This document shows, one piece after another, positions 10,794 through 23,225 of a stretch of DNA of 64,000 bases. Within the stretch, counting starts at the first letter, position 1; every line of letters starts with the position of its first letter. Source of the stretch: Tubulanus polymorphus (Eukaryota > Nemertea > Palaeonemertea > Tubulaniformes > Tubulanidae); NCBI RefSeq assembly GCF_964204645.1, contig NC_134034.1, positions 10,783,414 to 10,847,413 of the forward strand, read 5' to 3'. A program made the position numbers and the translations under genes. A model generated the notes under the pieces. It was given only the letters and a program-made list of their open reading frames with translations, made no database searches and was not told the DNA's origin.

Positions 10794-13700
10794 CAGATCA
10801 CTTAACTTCCAACTGGAAAATATTCAACCTCCATCATAAATGTTCAAATATTGAAAACAAATTCAATTAGACTCAATGACCATGAGCGGATCTAGGTTTT
10901 AGGAAAAGGTGGGACACATAGAATGTTGGGTCACTACCACTTTTGGGCGCTTCCGTCATCAGCGAGTGCTGTAGGTGCGAAGCGCCCAAAGCAGGGGGGG
11001 TCTGAGGGTCCTCTTCCGGAAAATTAAGATGCATTAAGAATGGGTTAGAAACCTTCTAAGTCACTCGGACCAAAAAGGGTCCCCCTCAATCCACCCCTCA
11101 TGACATGGTTGGGTCAATTTCATTGCATTCGTTTTTTTTTTATTGTAAAATTTTAATCCATTAAAACGTAAATCCCCCCTCCCGTCCCTCTTCCTGAACT
11201 AGCCTTGGTCTCCTTCCTTTTCCCTCCATACCGGGACCCTCTCCTTCTTTTTCCCTTCTTACTCTCGTCTCTCCGCTGCCTCTCCTATGTCAAGGGAAGA
11301 CAGCAAGACCAAGGAAGGCTAACAAGTCATCTAAAACCAGCCATACCGATCACGGGTACGTGATAAGTTAACAGGTAATGAGTGAAGGGATAGGAGAATC
11401 GATAATCGATCGATGCTGGGGCGATTCCGGTTCTCTCAACCTTATCCGTCATCATCACGACACATCCACGATCGATTAAACATCAATTTAAACGCTGTTA
11501 GTGGAAAATAAAACATCCACGCGCGTCACTAACATAAAGGGCCTACTCCCATCTAATCGCCCACGACTCACACCTGAGATGTCACGCTCTAAATTTAATG
11601 TAATTAATCAGAAAGTGGATACTTACCGCAAATATCGCGGTTTAGAGATGGCGCCGGTAGCTGTCAATCATCAGACGAAATTGTAGACTACACCCTGTAA
11701 CGTTTTCCTCGCGTAGGGTGACTCCGGTTATTGCGTGACTCCGACGGAAGACCGACCACAAAGTGCATACAATTCAATTCAATTTCATTTATTGTGCATT
11801 TTGACAATATCAAATCGATGTTACGCAATAAAGTAGCAAATTTTACATATTAATTGAGAGAATGATATTATTAAAGCATAAGCGTCGGTGTTATTGGCGA
11901 ATGAAACAATATCCATGATTCGCCCGCCACCACAGACAAAATAGGGTTAGCGAGAGTTCATCGAAATTTATTTACACTCATCACCTCAACGAGAGGTATA
12001 CAGAGGAACATCAAGAAGTATTTACAATTGTACAACGGGATGGCTCCGAGAATATCGGAATCACTCAATCATCATCGTCACTCTACCCCTTAGGCCTTAC
12101 ATGACTTTTTTAAAATCATGATCAAGCTATTACCTTGGAGTAATCAGACTGTAGTCATTACTCCAAGCCATAACAGACCCTGCAGATAGAAATGAACTGA
12201 TATCAAATTTCAATTATAATGACTTATTCAAAATATAAAATTACTAGCTTTTAATATCACATATGCTACTACATCATGCAAGGTATTTCAAGGTCTTATT
12301 CACCAAAACATTTCCACTACTGCAACTGATTCATAAAACTTGAATCAATAGGAAAATAACAAAATTACACAAAGAATTGTAAACTTTGATCGATAAAACA
12401 CCGACGGACTAGCCTGAATGTTTAAGACTATTAATTTGACAATTCATGAAGAAACCAGGCATAAGTGACACTTGGCTATTTCATGGAATTCATGGAATAT
12501 GAAGCATTCTATCATATCATGGACGTATAAACTAGATTAGACTAGATCTAGTTTATACGTCCATGATCGTATCAACTATTCTGCAAATGACAATGTAAGA
12601 AAGATTTCTGTTTATACAAAAAACTGCAAAACATATCTCCAGCATATAAACATTAAAGCTGGACATAAAACCACAAATTCACTCAAATAATCAATCTCTA
12701 ATTTCATTTTTTAACATTATTTTTACAAGAAAACTGAAATTTGCAAACTTTGCTTTGTATTCAAGGAATTATCAGTTCTTCGTTAACTAATGGGTGAACT
12801 GTATTTGAAAAAAAAGATTAAACCTAAAGATTAACCCTGGAAAGCTTGAGATTAGCTAATCAATCTTTATTTTCATTTTCATTGAAATTATTTTACAAGA
12901 TAACTAGAGTTTTTCCAACTTTGCCTGAGATTTTCAAACATTATCAACGTTATTTTCTTAACATTGTCACGTTTAATGCAAAGTATTTTGAAGGTCTTTT
13001 AATTAAGATATATGGAGTATCATCATATAGATATTGTTCAACTCTCGATTTGAATATAGCTAGGTGAATTACAAAAAAAAAACTGATCGCTGAGATACCT
13101 ACAATTATCTATACAACTTTTTCGAAATCTTAGTGCTTCTTGTGCAGATTTGAATCAGGCCCTTGTTGGACATCCGACAATCAAAACATAGCTAAGACAA
13201 TTTACTAATCAACACTGTTCATATATCCTCATTATAAAAAGAAATGCTCCTCTTTATTTGATAGGACCTCAGTTTGATAGTTGTTATAAACTTAACTAGA
13301 CAATAAAAAAGTTTTACGATGAACAATGTACACGTATGTGTCGTTTTATTCTCATGACAAAAATTATTCCACGCTAAATAACAGGTACTCAAGGAATTAT
13401 CATGTAAGTTCCTTGTTAACAAATGAACTGTATTTCAAAAACAGCTCCACATAAAAGCTTTCAAACTTGAGACAAATCGTACTAAGTCATACTGGAAAGC
13501 TTAGTATTAACGTTCTAAATTTCTTTTTCGTTAACATCATTTTTACTAGAAAACTAGAATTTTCGCAGCACATTGTCTTAACTAAAGATTTTCAAACATT
13601 ATCAGTTCGCTCATTTAATACATTTAATACAAAGTTATTCGAAAACATGACAATAATTTTATGATCACGTTTATAGCTATTTAACATTCTTTCTAAAAAA

Positions 13701-15769
13701 GAGCAAAATGTATCTCCCAGATATTATCCCTAAAACAATTAACAGTTACAGCAGTGACAGGGTGTGCTATAGGTAAAAGGACGCGTGATCTTTCATCAGT
13801 TATTTGAATCATTCTATCGAAACAGACATTTCTTCAGTGTGTTTGATTTAGTTAAGGTTTATGGTTATTTGTTTTGTTTATTACTGAGCCGATAGAATGC
13901 TTAAAACAACAAAAGAAAGGATCTCAAGAGGTTGGGAAACACGGAGAAGGTTGTTCTATGAAAGAAGAACCTTTAATAATTGGATTAAGTTGATTAGAAA
14001 AAATGCCTGATGATGAAGGCCCTATATAGAGTATTTACTAATTGTTTGTTGGTTTTGTTTATTTTTATTACTTATAATTTTATGTTTTTTTTGTTGTATT
14101 TTTTATCAATTGTTTTTTTAAATGTATTTTTCTTAATTATGTTCTATGTATTTTGTACTATTCATTACAATCTACATCATCAGGAATTTTTTATCGGTGA
14201 AATTATGGGCTCACTTAAAAAAAGTGCTAGAAATTCACTGCTGCACCTGAATAATAGTTTATCATAAAACACCCCGATTAGCATGAAAGCCACTCAACTT
14301 TATGATATGGATGACAATGAAAGAAGTTAAAACAGCTATAAACAAAATTAAAACGATCAAAATCATTGCTGGCCATTATTATCATTCCTTTATATCACGT
14401 TACTCCTAGCTATATCTCTCTTATATATACCTCTGTGGATACAATGTACTAAGATATATACGTTCTCATATACCAAGCTATGATTATCTACATGGAAGCT
14501 CAATGCTGAAACTCCTATATGAAAATCGAGATATTAGACTCATTAGCCAAATCGCTTTTATGGGCCTCCGAAAAAAATTAATGCCATCAAAAAAACACAG
14601 CAACTGTTTGGTATATAAACTTATTATTTGTACACAGAACACTGCCGAATATTATAGTCTACGTTTTTCTTAACAAGGTGATGATATTCGGGGGGGGGGC
14701 ATAGCCAGTATGTACAGCACTGAAGGCCCCTTTACTTTTTGGCCAAGGAATCATTTTCGAAACATCTTTATTCAATGTCCATTAACTTGCTGGGCGAGTT
14801 TAGGAGTCCAAACTAATCACATATCAACTTCTTTTATTGCGTTTAAAAGTTGCAACTGTTTAACTGACTACGCTCTCCCTTTTGAACATTTAGGCTATGC
14901 AAATCATTTTCACTCCCAGGAAATATAAAATGAATCACTATTTCTAAGAGACCAAACTATGTCGTTATTACAAATCATGCAAAGCTATGTTTAACTAAGT
15001 ATGAAGATCATCTGAACTATCCTGTTGATTTCTGATCTCAGATTAGCTTGTATTTCAGTCGAACCAAGACGCTGAACGCGATCAATACCATGAATTAATG
15101 GAGTGTAGATTTTATGAGACTCCGAGAAGGAACTTTCTGTCACATTACAAAGGACATGACACATCTGTTAACAAATCGAAAACAGTTTGCATAATCAATA
15201 TAAAAGAATTAGAATGCCATTATATTGAAATATTCAAATATTAGTAGTTCCTTCTCAGGCCCAGAGCCCTAATTAACTAACTTCAATTTTCATTAATCAA
15301 CATTAAAACTATTTATTTATTTCCACCTCTTCAAATAGACGGTGAATTTTGTTACAAATCAGCCTGGTTTGTTGAAAGGTAACACAAAATAAATCAATAC
15401 TTTACATATTTTACTGACGTTGCTGCTCCTGAACAAGTGTTTATAAGATACGCATTGTCTGTGCTGCTCCTGAATAAGTGTTTATAAGATAAGCATTGTC
15501 TCGCTCCTGAATAATTGTTTATATATACCGGTAAGACACGCATGTCTGTGCTCCACCTATTGTAGAAGAAATCCGTCATTGGGCGATAAACCACTGCTGG
15601 CTAAATTTCTCCTCTGGACTTCTAGGCCTATGCAGTTGAATTCAAGATGGACTCTTCTGTGGTAGTTGATGATTTCAATTCAAGATGGAATCTTCTGTTG
15701 GCTATTCTAATCAGTACATTTTTCACCAGTACATCTTAGGCTGAGCATTTTCTTATAGATGTGATTTAG

Positions 15770-16210
15770 CTGAAATGAATAAAAGAAGATATCCTGTAAT
15801 TATACAATATCTTACAATATAGGCCTACACAATTCTTCATATACCATTAATAATAATAAATTCCATGTACCGTAAATCAATTTCATTTAGAATTAATCAA
15901 AATAATTCCATCTATATTAAGTTACCTTTTATGATTGCTGGGTTCGTTATCGGCGTGGATCATCTAAGTTGATTGGTTGATCATTTTGATTCTGGTTGGC
16001 TGTGCGCTGTTCCAGTTGGTCGATTTTGGACGAGTAGTTGATTTCAAGCTGGGTTTTTCATATTGTTGAAATTTAGCTGCAATGATTAAAAGAAGTTATC
16101 CTGTATTGACAAATTTTTTCAATTAGAATTTATCGCAATAATTCCATCTATATTAAGTTACCTTTTCTGATTGCCGGGTTCATTATCGGCGAGGATCTCC
16201 TAAGTTGGTT
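15770..16210 (-). repeat. Duplicated exon-like module
   Basis: Two near-identical minus-strand blocks (about 15890-15985 and 16115-16207) contain CGCCGATAACGAACCC or CGCCGATAATGAACCC, then AAAAG|gtaacttaatatag, which looks like a splice donor. Between them and at 15770 are acceptor-like ends (TTCTTTTATTCATTTCAG|CTAAAT). The enclosed sequence of about 150 bp has one mostly open frame with a single stop. A similar acceptor is at 21786. These may be decayed duplicated exons of a fast-evolving gene, or a repeat that carries splice-like text. Confidence 0.3.
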
Positions 16211-16224
16211 GTCTAATTTAACAT

Positions 16225-18688
16225 ATTTTTTGTCGGTTTTTTCATGTAAATAGTCCAAAAGTTTACAAGGTTGAATAATTTTATCTAGTTTTTACAATTC
16301 TTTGCTCCTTTTTTTCATGAAAATAATCCGAAAGTTTACAAGGTTGAATAATTTTATCTAGTTTTTACAATTCTTTGCTCTTTTTTTTCATGAAAATAAT
16401 CCGAAAGTTTACAAGGTTGAATAATTTTATCTAGTTTTTACAATTCTTTGCTCTTTTTTTTCATGTAAATAGTCCGAAAGTTTACAAGGTTGAATAATTT
16501 TGTCTAGTTTTATATTCAAAATCGGATATCAAAGTACAGATATAGTTGTGTGATCGGGGGTCGATTTTACATAAATTTTGTTTTCTTTAAAACCAAGCAC
16601 ATAATTGGAAAATCCGGTTCCGCTTCATTCAATTTATCTTCCAACCAGTCTGAATCGGCAAGCGACTGATTGGAGTCAATTAAGTTGACTGCCTATTTTA
16701 ATACATCGAGATTTGGAATATCTATATTAAAAGATTAAATATTAAATAGAAAGTTTACAAGAATGAATAATTCTATCTAGTTTTTACAATTCTTTGCTCT
16801 TTTTTTCATGTAAATAGTCCGAAAGTTTACAAGGTTGAATAATTTTATCTAGTTTTTACAATTCTTTGCTCTTTTTTCATGTAAATAGTCCGAAAGTTTA
16901 CAAGGTTGAATAATTTTATCTAGTTTTTACAATTCTTTGCCCCTTTTTTTCATGTAAATAGTCCGAAAGTTTACAAGGTTTAATAATTTTATCTATTTTT
17001 TACAATTCTTTGCTCTTTTTCATGTAAATAGTCCGAAAGTTTACAAGGTTGAATAATTTTGTCTAGTTTTATATTCAAAATCGGAAATCGAAGTACAGAT
17101 ATAGTTGTGTGATCGGGGGTCGATTTTACATAAATTTTGTTTTCTTTAAAACCAAGCACATAATTGGAAAATCCGGTTCCGCTTCATTCAATTTATCTTC
17201 CAACCAGTCTGAACCGGCAAGCGACTGATTAGGGTCAATTAAGTTGAATGCCAATTTTAATACATCGAGATTTGGAATATCTATATTTAAAGATTAAATA
17301 TTAAATAGAAAGTTTACAAGGATGAATAATTCTATCTAGTTTTTACAATTATTTGCTCTTTTTTTCATGTAAATAGTCCGAAAGTTTACAAGGTTGAATA
17401 ATTTTATCTAGTTTTTACAATTCTTTGCTCTTTTTTTCATGTAAATAGCCCGAAAGTTTACAAGGTTGATTAATTTTATCTAGTTAAATATTCAAAATCG
17501 GAAATCGAAGTACAGATATAGTTGTGTGATCGGGGGTCGATTTTACATAAATTTTGTATTCTTTAAAACCAAGCACATAATTGGAAAATCCGGTTCCGCT
17601 TCATTCAATTAATCTTCCAACCAGTCTGAATCGGCAAGCGACTGATTGGGGTCAATTAAGTTGACTGCCTATTTTAATACATCGAGATTTGGAATATCTA
17701 TATTAAAAGATTGAATATTAAATAGAAAGTTTACAAGGATGAATAATTCTATGTAGTTTTTACAATTCTTTGCTCTTTTTTTCATGTAAATAGTCCGAAA
17801 GTTTACAAGGTTGAATAATTTTATCTAGTTTTTACAATTCTTTGCTCTTTTTTTCATGTAAATAGTCCGAAAGTTTACAAGGTTGAATAATTTTATCTAG
17901 TTTAATATTCAAAATCGGAAATCGAAGTACAGATATAGTTGTGTGATCGGGGGTCGATTTTACATAAATTTTGTATTCTTTAAAACCAAGCACATAATTG
18001 GAAAATCCGGTTCCGCTTCATTCAATTAATCTTCCAACCAGTCTGACTCGGCAAGCGACTGATTGGGGTCAATTAAGTTGACTGCCTATTTTAATACATC
18101 GAGATTTGGAATATCTATATTAAAGATTAAATATTAAATAGAAAGTTTACAAGGTTGAATAATTTTATCTAGTTTTTACAATTCTTTGCTCTTTTTTTTC
18201 ATGTAAATAGTCCGAAAGTTTACAAGGTTGAATAATTTTATCTAGTTTTTACAATTCTTTGCTCTTTTTTTTAATGTTTAAAATATTCCGCAAAGTTTAC
18301 AAGATTGAATAATTTTATCTAGTTTCTACAATTCTTTGCTCTTTTTTTCATGTAAATAGTCTGAAAGTTTACAAGGTTGAATAATTCTATCTAGTTTTTA
18401 CAATTCTTTGCTCTTTTTTTTCATGCAAATAGTCCAAAAGTTTACAAGGTTGAATAATTTTATCTAGTTTTATATTCAAAATCGGAAATCGAAGTACAGA
18501 TATAGTTGTGTGATCAGGGGTCGATTTTACATAAATTTTGTTTTCTTTAAAACCAAGCACATAATTGGAAAATCCGGTTCCGCTTCATTCAATTAATCTT
18601 CCAACCAGTCTGAATCGGCAAGCGTATTTCTGACTGCCTATTTTGATACATCGAGATTTGGAATATCTATATTACAAGGTTGAAGATC
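16225..18688. repeat. Two-level satellite array
   Basis: A short unit of about 72-75 bp (AAAGTTTACAAGGTTGAATA, then TTTTATCTAG, TTTTTACAATTC, TTTGCTC and TTTTTCATGTAAATAGTCCG) occurs about 20 times. Runs of two to five short units alternate with five copies of a longer segment of about 240-280 bp that begins TATTCAAAATCGGAAATCG and includes GTGTGATCGGGGGTCG and AAATCCGGTTCCGCTTC. Long segments start near 16511, 17071, 17489, 17906 and 18472, so the higher-order period is about 415-570 bp. Confidence 0.92.
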
Positions 18689-21627
18689 GTTTTGTACATT
18701 TTATGACTAGTTGATTAATAGAATAGCTGAAAAAGAACAAAATCGTGTGAGCAGAAAATCCTTTCGAATACCACTGATCCTGATTAACGTGTCAATTTAT
18801 ATATATACATATAGTGCAAACTTGCCAGTAATATTGCCCCCTATATAGGCTACATTTCGATTGTCAGCTTAACCATGTTCATATTATCAAATTAACTTAA
18901 TCATCAATTAATAAACTTTAAGAGATATGTTCTCTACCCACAGATGGTGACATCTGTGCCCAGTGATTGGTATTCTCATCCGTTTCAGTAATTCTAAATA
19001 TCGCACGTAAAATATATACAATGATCTTGTAATTATGATAATGTAACTAACAAGAGTGAGTGTGCTGATCCTATAAGTAACATGGTTCTACAGATTTAAG
19101 AAACCTTGAATCATCCCCATACCTTGACAAATCCAGAATTCTGCAAAGCCTTAATGATTCAATAAATCCCACGCACAAGATACAAGAGTTAAAACACACC
19201 CCGTATAGGGTATAGGTCTAAACCAATAGTTAATTATACAGTTGTCTTATCAACCCATATGATTTGGATTCGAGCACTTTTACCTTATATGAAGATGCTG
19301 AGTTAATCTTTATTGTAGATACCTAATAAATCAATTAATGTCCTAGCTATAATTAAAATTGTCTCGGACAATATTTCATATGGGGCTTGAAATTTCTACC
19401 CAAGAAGAATTTCAGATCCGGCATAAATTTGGATTCATCATTATTTCAACTGCTAATTTTGCATCAGAGCTTTTTTGATACCTAGCTTAACGAACCCAGA
19501 ATTCCCCAAAACCTAACTGATTCAACAGATCCCACACACATGTGGCCCAGTTAGATGAAGACAACATTGCACGATACCGTCGTCTCATCCACTGCGCTAT
19601 TTCTTAAATAATTTCCACTTGTATTCATTATATTGAATTAACTTTGAACTAATTTTCTATATATCTAAGCGATCCATTAATAAGTCATCATACTAGCTAC
19701 ATCTTAATTGTCAGTCAACAATATCTATATTTATATGGAGCCTGAAAATCTACACGAGTAGAATTTCAGATGTGGTGAATTCATCACTATTTGAATTCAT
19801 CAGAACTTAAGATAAAAGCACATTTTTAGTGGTAAATTAGAAATTGCCTTATAGCCGAATTGCAATGTAATCTTTATTTCTTTTATATCTTTTACAGTAC
19901 ACTGTGTATAAGGATCGAAAGACCTTGTTATGACCGGACCTCCCTGGTGCGGTGCAAGACATGATGCTGGAATATAGTTTGAAGGAGAGGGGTTAGTAAA
20001 AGAGAGCTATTAGCAAGAGGATTAAGACCTAAGTTAAGGATATCCTGTCAGATTAAGGCTCTCAATCTGACATACACAGTGAAATTGAAGTATTCTCCCT
20101 TCCAAATTCAGGAATGTATTTGTGCACAGATTTGTTTTATCTCCCTTCAATCGGAAGTAAATCTGCGTTAAATGAATTTGGCAATATGTATCAAAACTAA
20201 TACAGCTGTATGACGACACAATAGGTTCACTTTAGATACAGATAAATGATTAATTTGCTCAGATACACATGTATCAGCTACATTTTAAATGTCAATGGAC
20301 TTGAATTAAAAATAATTTCACATAACAATTGAATTAACCTTAATTGTAGATATCTAAGTAATACGTTAATGAGTAATTCATCTTAGCTATATTCTAATTG
20401 TCAGTTAATAAACAATATCTATTATGCGTCACTTGACACACAGTATGGCTTTTAGATATCATTTGAATCAGTAAGGTTTTGGTAAATTTTGGTAATATTG
20501 AAGCGCATGACCAGTCGCCGTAAGTACGGCAGTTGGAGATGTAAATACTGATCAGTCGATGAGACTGATTCACTTATTATATAGATATATTCAAATATAC
20601 ATATATCTATATCTAAATTGTCAGTTTAATGATATTTATAATGGACCTGTATCACATATAAATTATTTCATACATAGCATGTAAATAGTTTTTGATCTTA
20701 CATGAAATATTAAATTCATCTCAATTGTGGATATCTAAGCCATTGGTTAATGAGCAATTTGTCCTCGCTATATATATGATGATTGTCAGGTAAACAATAA
20801 TAATAGCCCAAAACAAGGCACAGAGTATGGCTCTGGGGAATGTTTGGATCAATTAAAGCTTTTTTTATTCTAGATTTATCAAAGTGCTAAGACCTAATCA
20901 CAGTTTCTAAAAGACCTGCAGTCCATAGTTTTCCCCATATATATTACACCAGATCTCGATAGAGCCCTAGACACTATTTTATACATCTTTCCCCCAGGAA
21001 TTCATTAATGCAATGGGTAAAGCAGCATATAATATACATTGTAAAGTGCCCCAATGTTTATAAATGACATTTGTATCAATATATTATTTGTAAAAAATCT
21101 ATTAACCGACGATAAAGTTTAATTGATATATATCTTTACAAGTTAAGCCAGCCTAAATGTATATGGGGCCCTAAAATATCTACACCTGAAGAATTTCTCT
21201 TCAAACATTATAAGATATCGAATGATTGCTAATATCTAAGCGATTGGTTAATTAGTAAATTGTCCTATCTATATCTTGATAGTCAGTTAAACAAGCCATA
21301 TGAGGCCTGAAATGTCTACAGTACATTCGGAAAATTTCACATAAGATATTGAATTTGCCTTAATTGTACATACCTTAAAAATCTTTTAATCAATAAATGA
21401 CCAATCTACATTTTAATTATCAGACCAAAGAATATTCAAGGGACCTCACTCAATCATTTCGTCTAATATTGTAAATATTCAAGCAACCATTGCCCTAGCT
21501 ATATTTCAATTTACTTTTAACAATATACCGGCCATAAGAGCTTCAATGAAGTAGTGCGGAGATGGTGAGCTTGACCAGCGTCTGTATCCTCACCAGTGCC
21601 TATGCATTCTACTCCAGATATGAAAAA

Positions 21628-21970
21628 TCAACTTAGCTTTATGTATGTATGCTTCCTGTTGCCATGCAGGATGAGACTGCCAGGTTTGGTTGCGGCAGGT
21701 TTTTCGGTGTTTGGTTCATTCAACGTGGAGTCTTTTGTGGGCACTTCTAGCGGGTAGATTTTCGATGGCCTTTCCGGATTAACCTGAAATGAGTAAAAGA
21801 ACGATATTCTGTAGTTACACAATCCTTTCTGTATCATACATCGTAACTTACACATGTATCAACTTAACTTTCAATATTGATGAGTTCAGTGTTCTTTTTT
21901 GGCCATCTTCTGTAGTCGCCTTCTAGCATCTTCTTCATCTTGGGGGTCCTGAAATGAAAAAAAAGAGAAG
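21628..21970 (-). other. Exon-like open segments, function unknown
   Basis: Two minus-strand open segments follow good acceptors. One is at about 21892-21949 (tttttttcatttcag, then DPQDEEDARRRLQKMAKKEH and stop). The other is at 21628-21785 (tttactcatttcag, then VNPERPSKIYPLEVPTKDST and on to a stop). They are charged and have no recognisable domain. Their phases do not join cleanly with each other or with the hydrophobic ORF at 22595-22972, so no gene model can be assembled. Confidence 0.22.
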
Positions 21971-21984
21971 AGCGATGAAAACCT

Positions 21985-22260
21985 GGTACGGAATAAAACT
22001 AATGTCCGAAAGCTTTTCAGCTCTCCGTCGCCGGTCACATGCCGAGAACACCAGACAATGAGCCAGCCAGGAATATACTGCCCTCTACACGCCCTCACAC
22101 AGAACGCGAAAACCAGAATGACAACGCCTCACATTCCCCATCTAACTGCAGGATGTACTGGGCGACGTCAGTAACTGACACACCTGTAAAATTGCTCGAA
22201 ACACAAATAGCGCAGTACAACCAGCTTGACCGGGTTGAGATTCAGGATCTCAACTAGCAC
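21985..22260 (+). mobile_element. LINE-like 3' fragment, plus copy
   Basis: It starts GGAATAAAACTAATGTCCG and encodes LSVAGHMPRTPDNEPARNIL and, further on, VTDTPVKLLETQIAQYNQLD before a stop. The (Leu)-x-x-x-Gly-His-(Val/Met)-x-Arg pattern is characteristic of the region after the reverse transcriptase in many non-LTR retrotransposons. A homologous copy in opposite orientation lies at 22585-22810. No catalytic RT motifs are present. Confidence 0.4.
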
Positions 22261-22520
22261 TCAAAGGCGTGACAAGAGACTTCATCCACTGACCGAGGTA
22301 GTCACAAGGACTCAATGAAACTAGCACTCACAAGCCGACAAGAGACTTCATCTCTGCCCGAGGTTGTCACAAGGACACAATGAAAACTAGCACTCAAACT
22401 AGAAATCAAAGGGCGTGACAGTAGAATCATCCCTCAGCCGACTCAGAATACCAGAAACAAAGGGCGTGACAGTAGAATCATCCCTCATCCGGGTGGTCAC
22501 AAGGACCAATGAATGCTAGT
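22250..22520. repeat. Imperfect tandem block
   Basis: Repeated text such as ACTAGCACTCA, GGCGTGACA, AGAGACTTCATC and GGTCACAAGGAC recurs three to four times with a period of roughly 70-85 bp. It lies between the two inverted LINE-like fragments. Confidence 0.6.
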
Positions 22521-22584
22521 GGCGTGACAATCCAGTATAACCACTCCATTTGTATCCCGCGCAATCCCACAGATATGCCCGTCA

Positions 22585-22810
22585 TTGACATCACTCAGCA
22601 CACTTTGTAGATAGGTGGGGGCAGTGAGCCCTCGTCATCCTGGTTTGTGTTCTGTATGAGGGCTTGTAGAGGGCAGAATTTCCTGACCGACTCTTTGTCT
22701 GACATCCTCGACACATGACCGGCGAAGGAGAGCTGACGCTTTCGGACATTAGTTTTGTTCCAGCAAACGTTGAAATTCGACAGAGAAATCGGCCCTGAAA
22801 AATAAAACGG
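22585..22810 (-). mobile_element. LINE-like 3' fragment, minus copy
   Basis: The minus strand reads GGAACAAAACTAATGTCCG and encodes NVRKRQLSFAGHVSRMSDKE, then SVRKFCPLQA, similar to the connection region after RT in LINE ORF2 proteins. It is the inverted partner of 21985-22260 over about 170 bp. Confidence 0.42.
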
Positions 22811-22972
22811 GTAAGAACCTGCAAAAAAGAACGGGTTAATAAACACGGAACAGTACAGGACAGTACGGAGACGAACAGTAACACATAAAACATAAAGACG
22901 TCGTTCCTCAGGAAGCAGGAACAGGAGCAGGAGCGCAGCGAAAATCGCCAGGAGGAGAATCCACGGTAGCAT
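22595..22972 (-). CDS. Small membrane-peptide ORF, copy A
   Basis: It opens with MLPWILLLAIFAALLLLFLL followed by PEERR, a strong single hydrophobic helix (signal anchor or signal peptide), and stays open for 125 residues by running into the LINE-like fragment. The start codon and about 250 bp upstream are clearly homologous to a second locus at 51784-52150, where the ORF begins MLPWIPLLALIATLL. Conservation of the ATG, the Leu-Pro-Trp-Ile start and the upstream DNA suggests a first exon with its promoter, or a repeat family. The C-terminal part is probably not the native protein. Function unknown. Confidence 0.3.
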   Translation of the reverse strand: MLPWILLLAIFAALLLLFLLPEERRLYVLCVTVRLRTVLYCSVFINPFFFAGSYPFYFSGPISLSNFNVCWNKTNVRKRQLSFAGHVSRMSDKESVRKFCPLQALIQNTNQDDEGSLPPPIYKVC

Positions 22973-23225
22973 GTTCACAGTGTGAGTGTGCAGAAGTGAA
23001 TGGCCTATGCTTCCGTACACCGTGGTCAGCCGGTGACGTGTTCAATAGTGCGTGTCAGAATGATATCAACAACTCTGAAAAGCTGCAATTGTGTCTCTAT
23101 TGTTGAATGGATTGACATTGAGAGCTTATAGAAGTTGAATGATAAGGTCTCTTATCGGGTTGAATACACGCCAGTAGCCAGCTGAACAATATCATGGAAC
23201 TTTAATAAGGCTATAAAAATAAATT
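22905..23225 (-). repeat. Duplicated leader block, copy A
   Basis: Shared with 51790-52150 on the same strand. Conserved stretches include TTATTAAAGTTCCA, ATATTGTTCAGCTGGCTACT, TTGTTGATATCATTC, GTCACCGGCTGACCAC and CACACTGTG just before the ATG. It may be a promoter and 5' UTR. Confidence 0.7.

Noticed and set aside
11960-12085. LINE-like reading frame with LQLYNGMAPRISESL
   Set aside because: The LYNGMAP motif recalls LINE ORF2 ends, but the stretch is too short and diverged to call.
14010-14267. Hydrophobic 85-codon ORF resembling a membrane protein
   Set aside because: It is a T-rich stretch in the gene desert (Phe/Leu/Ile codons by composition), with no homology or start context.
16225-18688. 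CRISPR-like array (regular repeats with spacers)
   Set aside because: The units are contiguous satellite copies, not short repeats with unique spacers, and the genome is eukaryotic.
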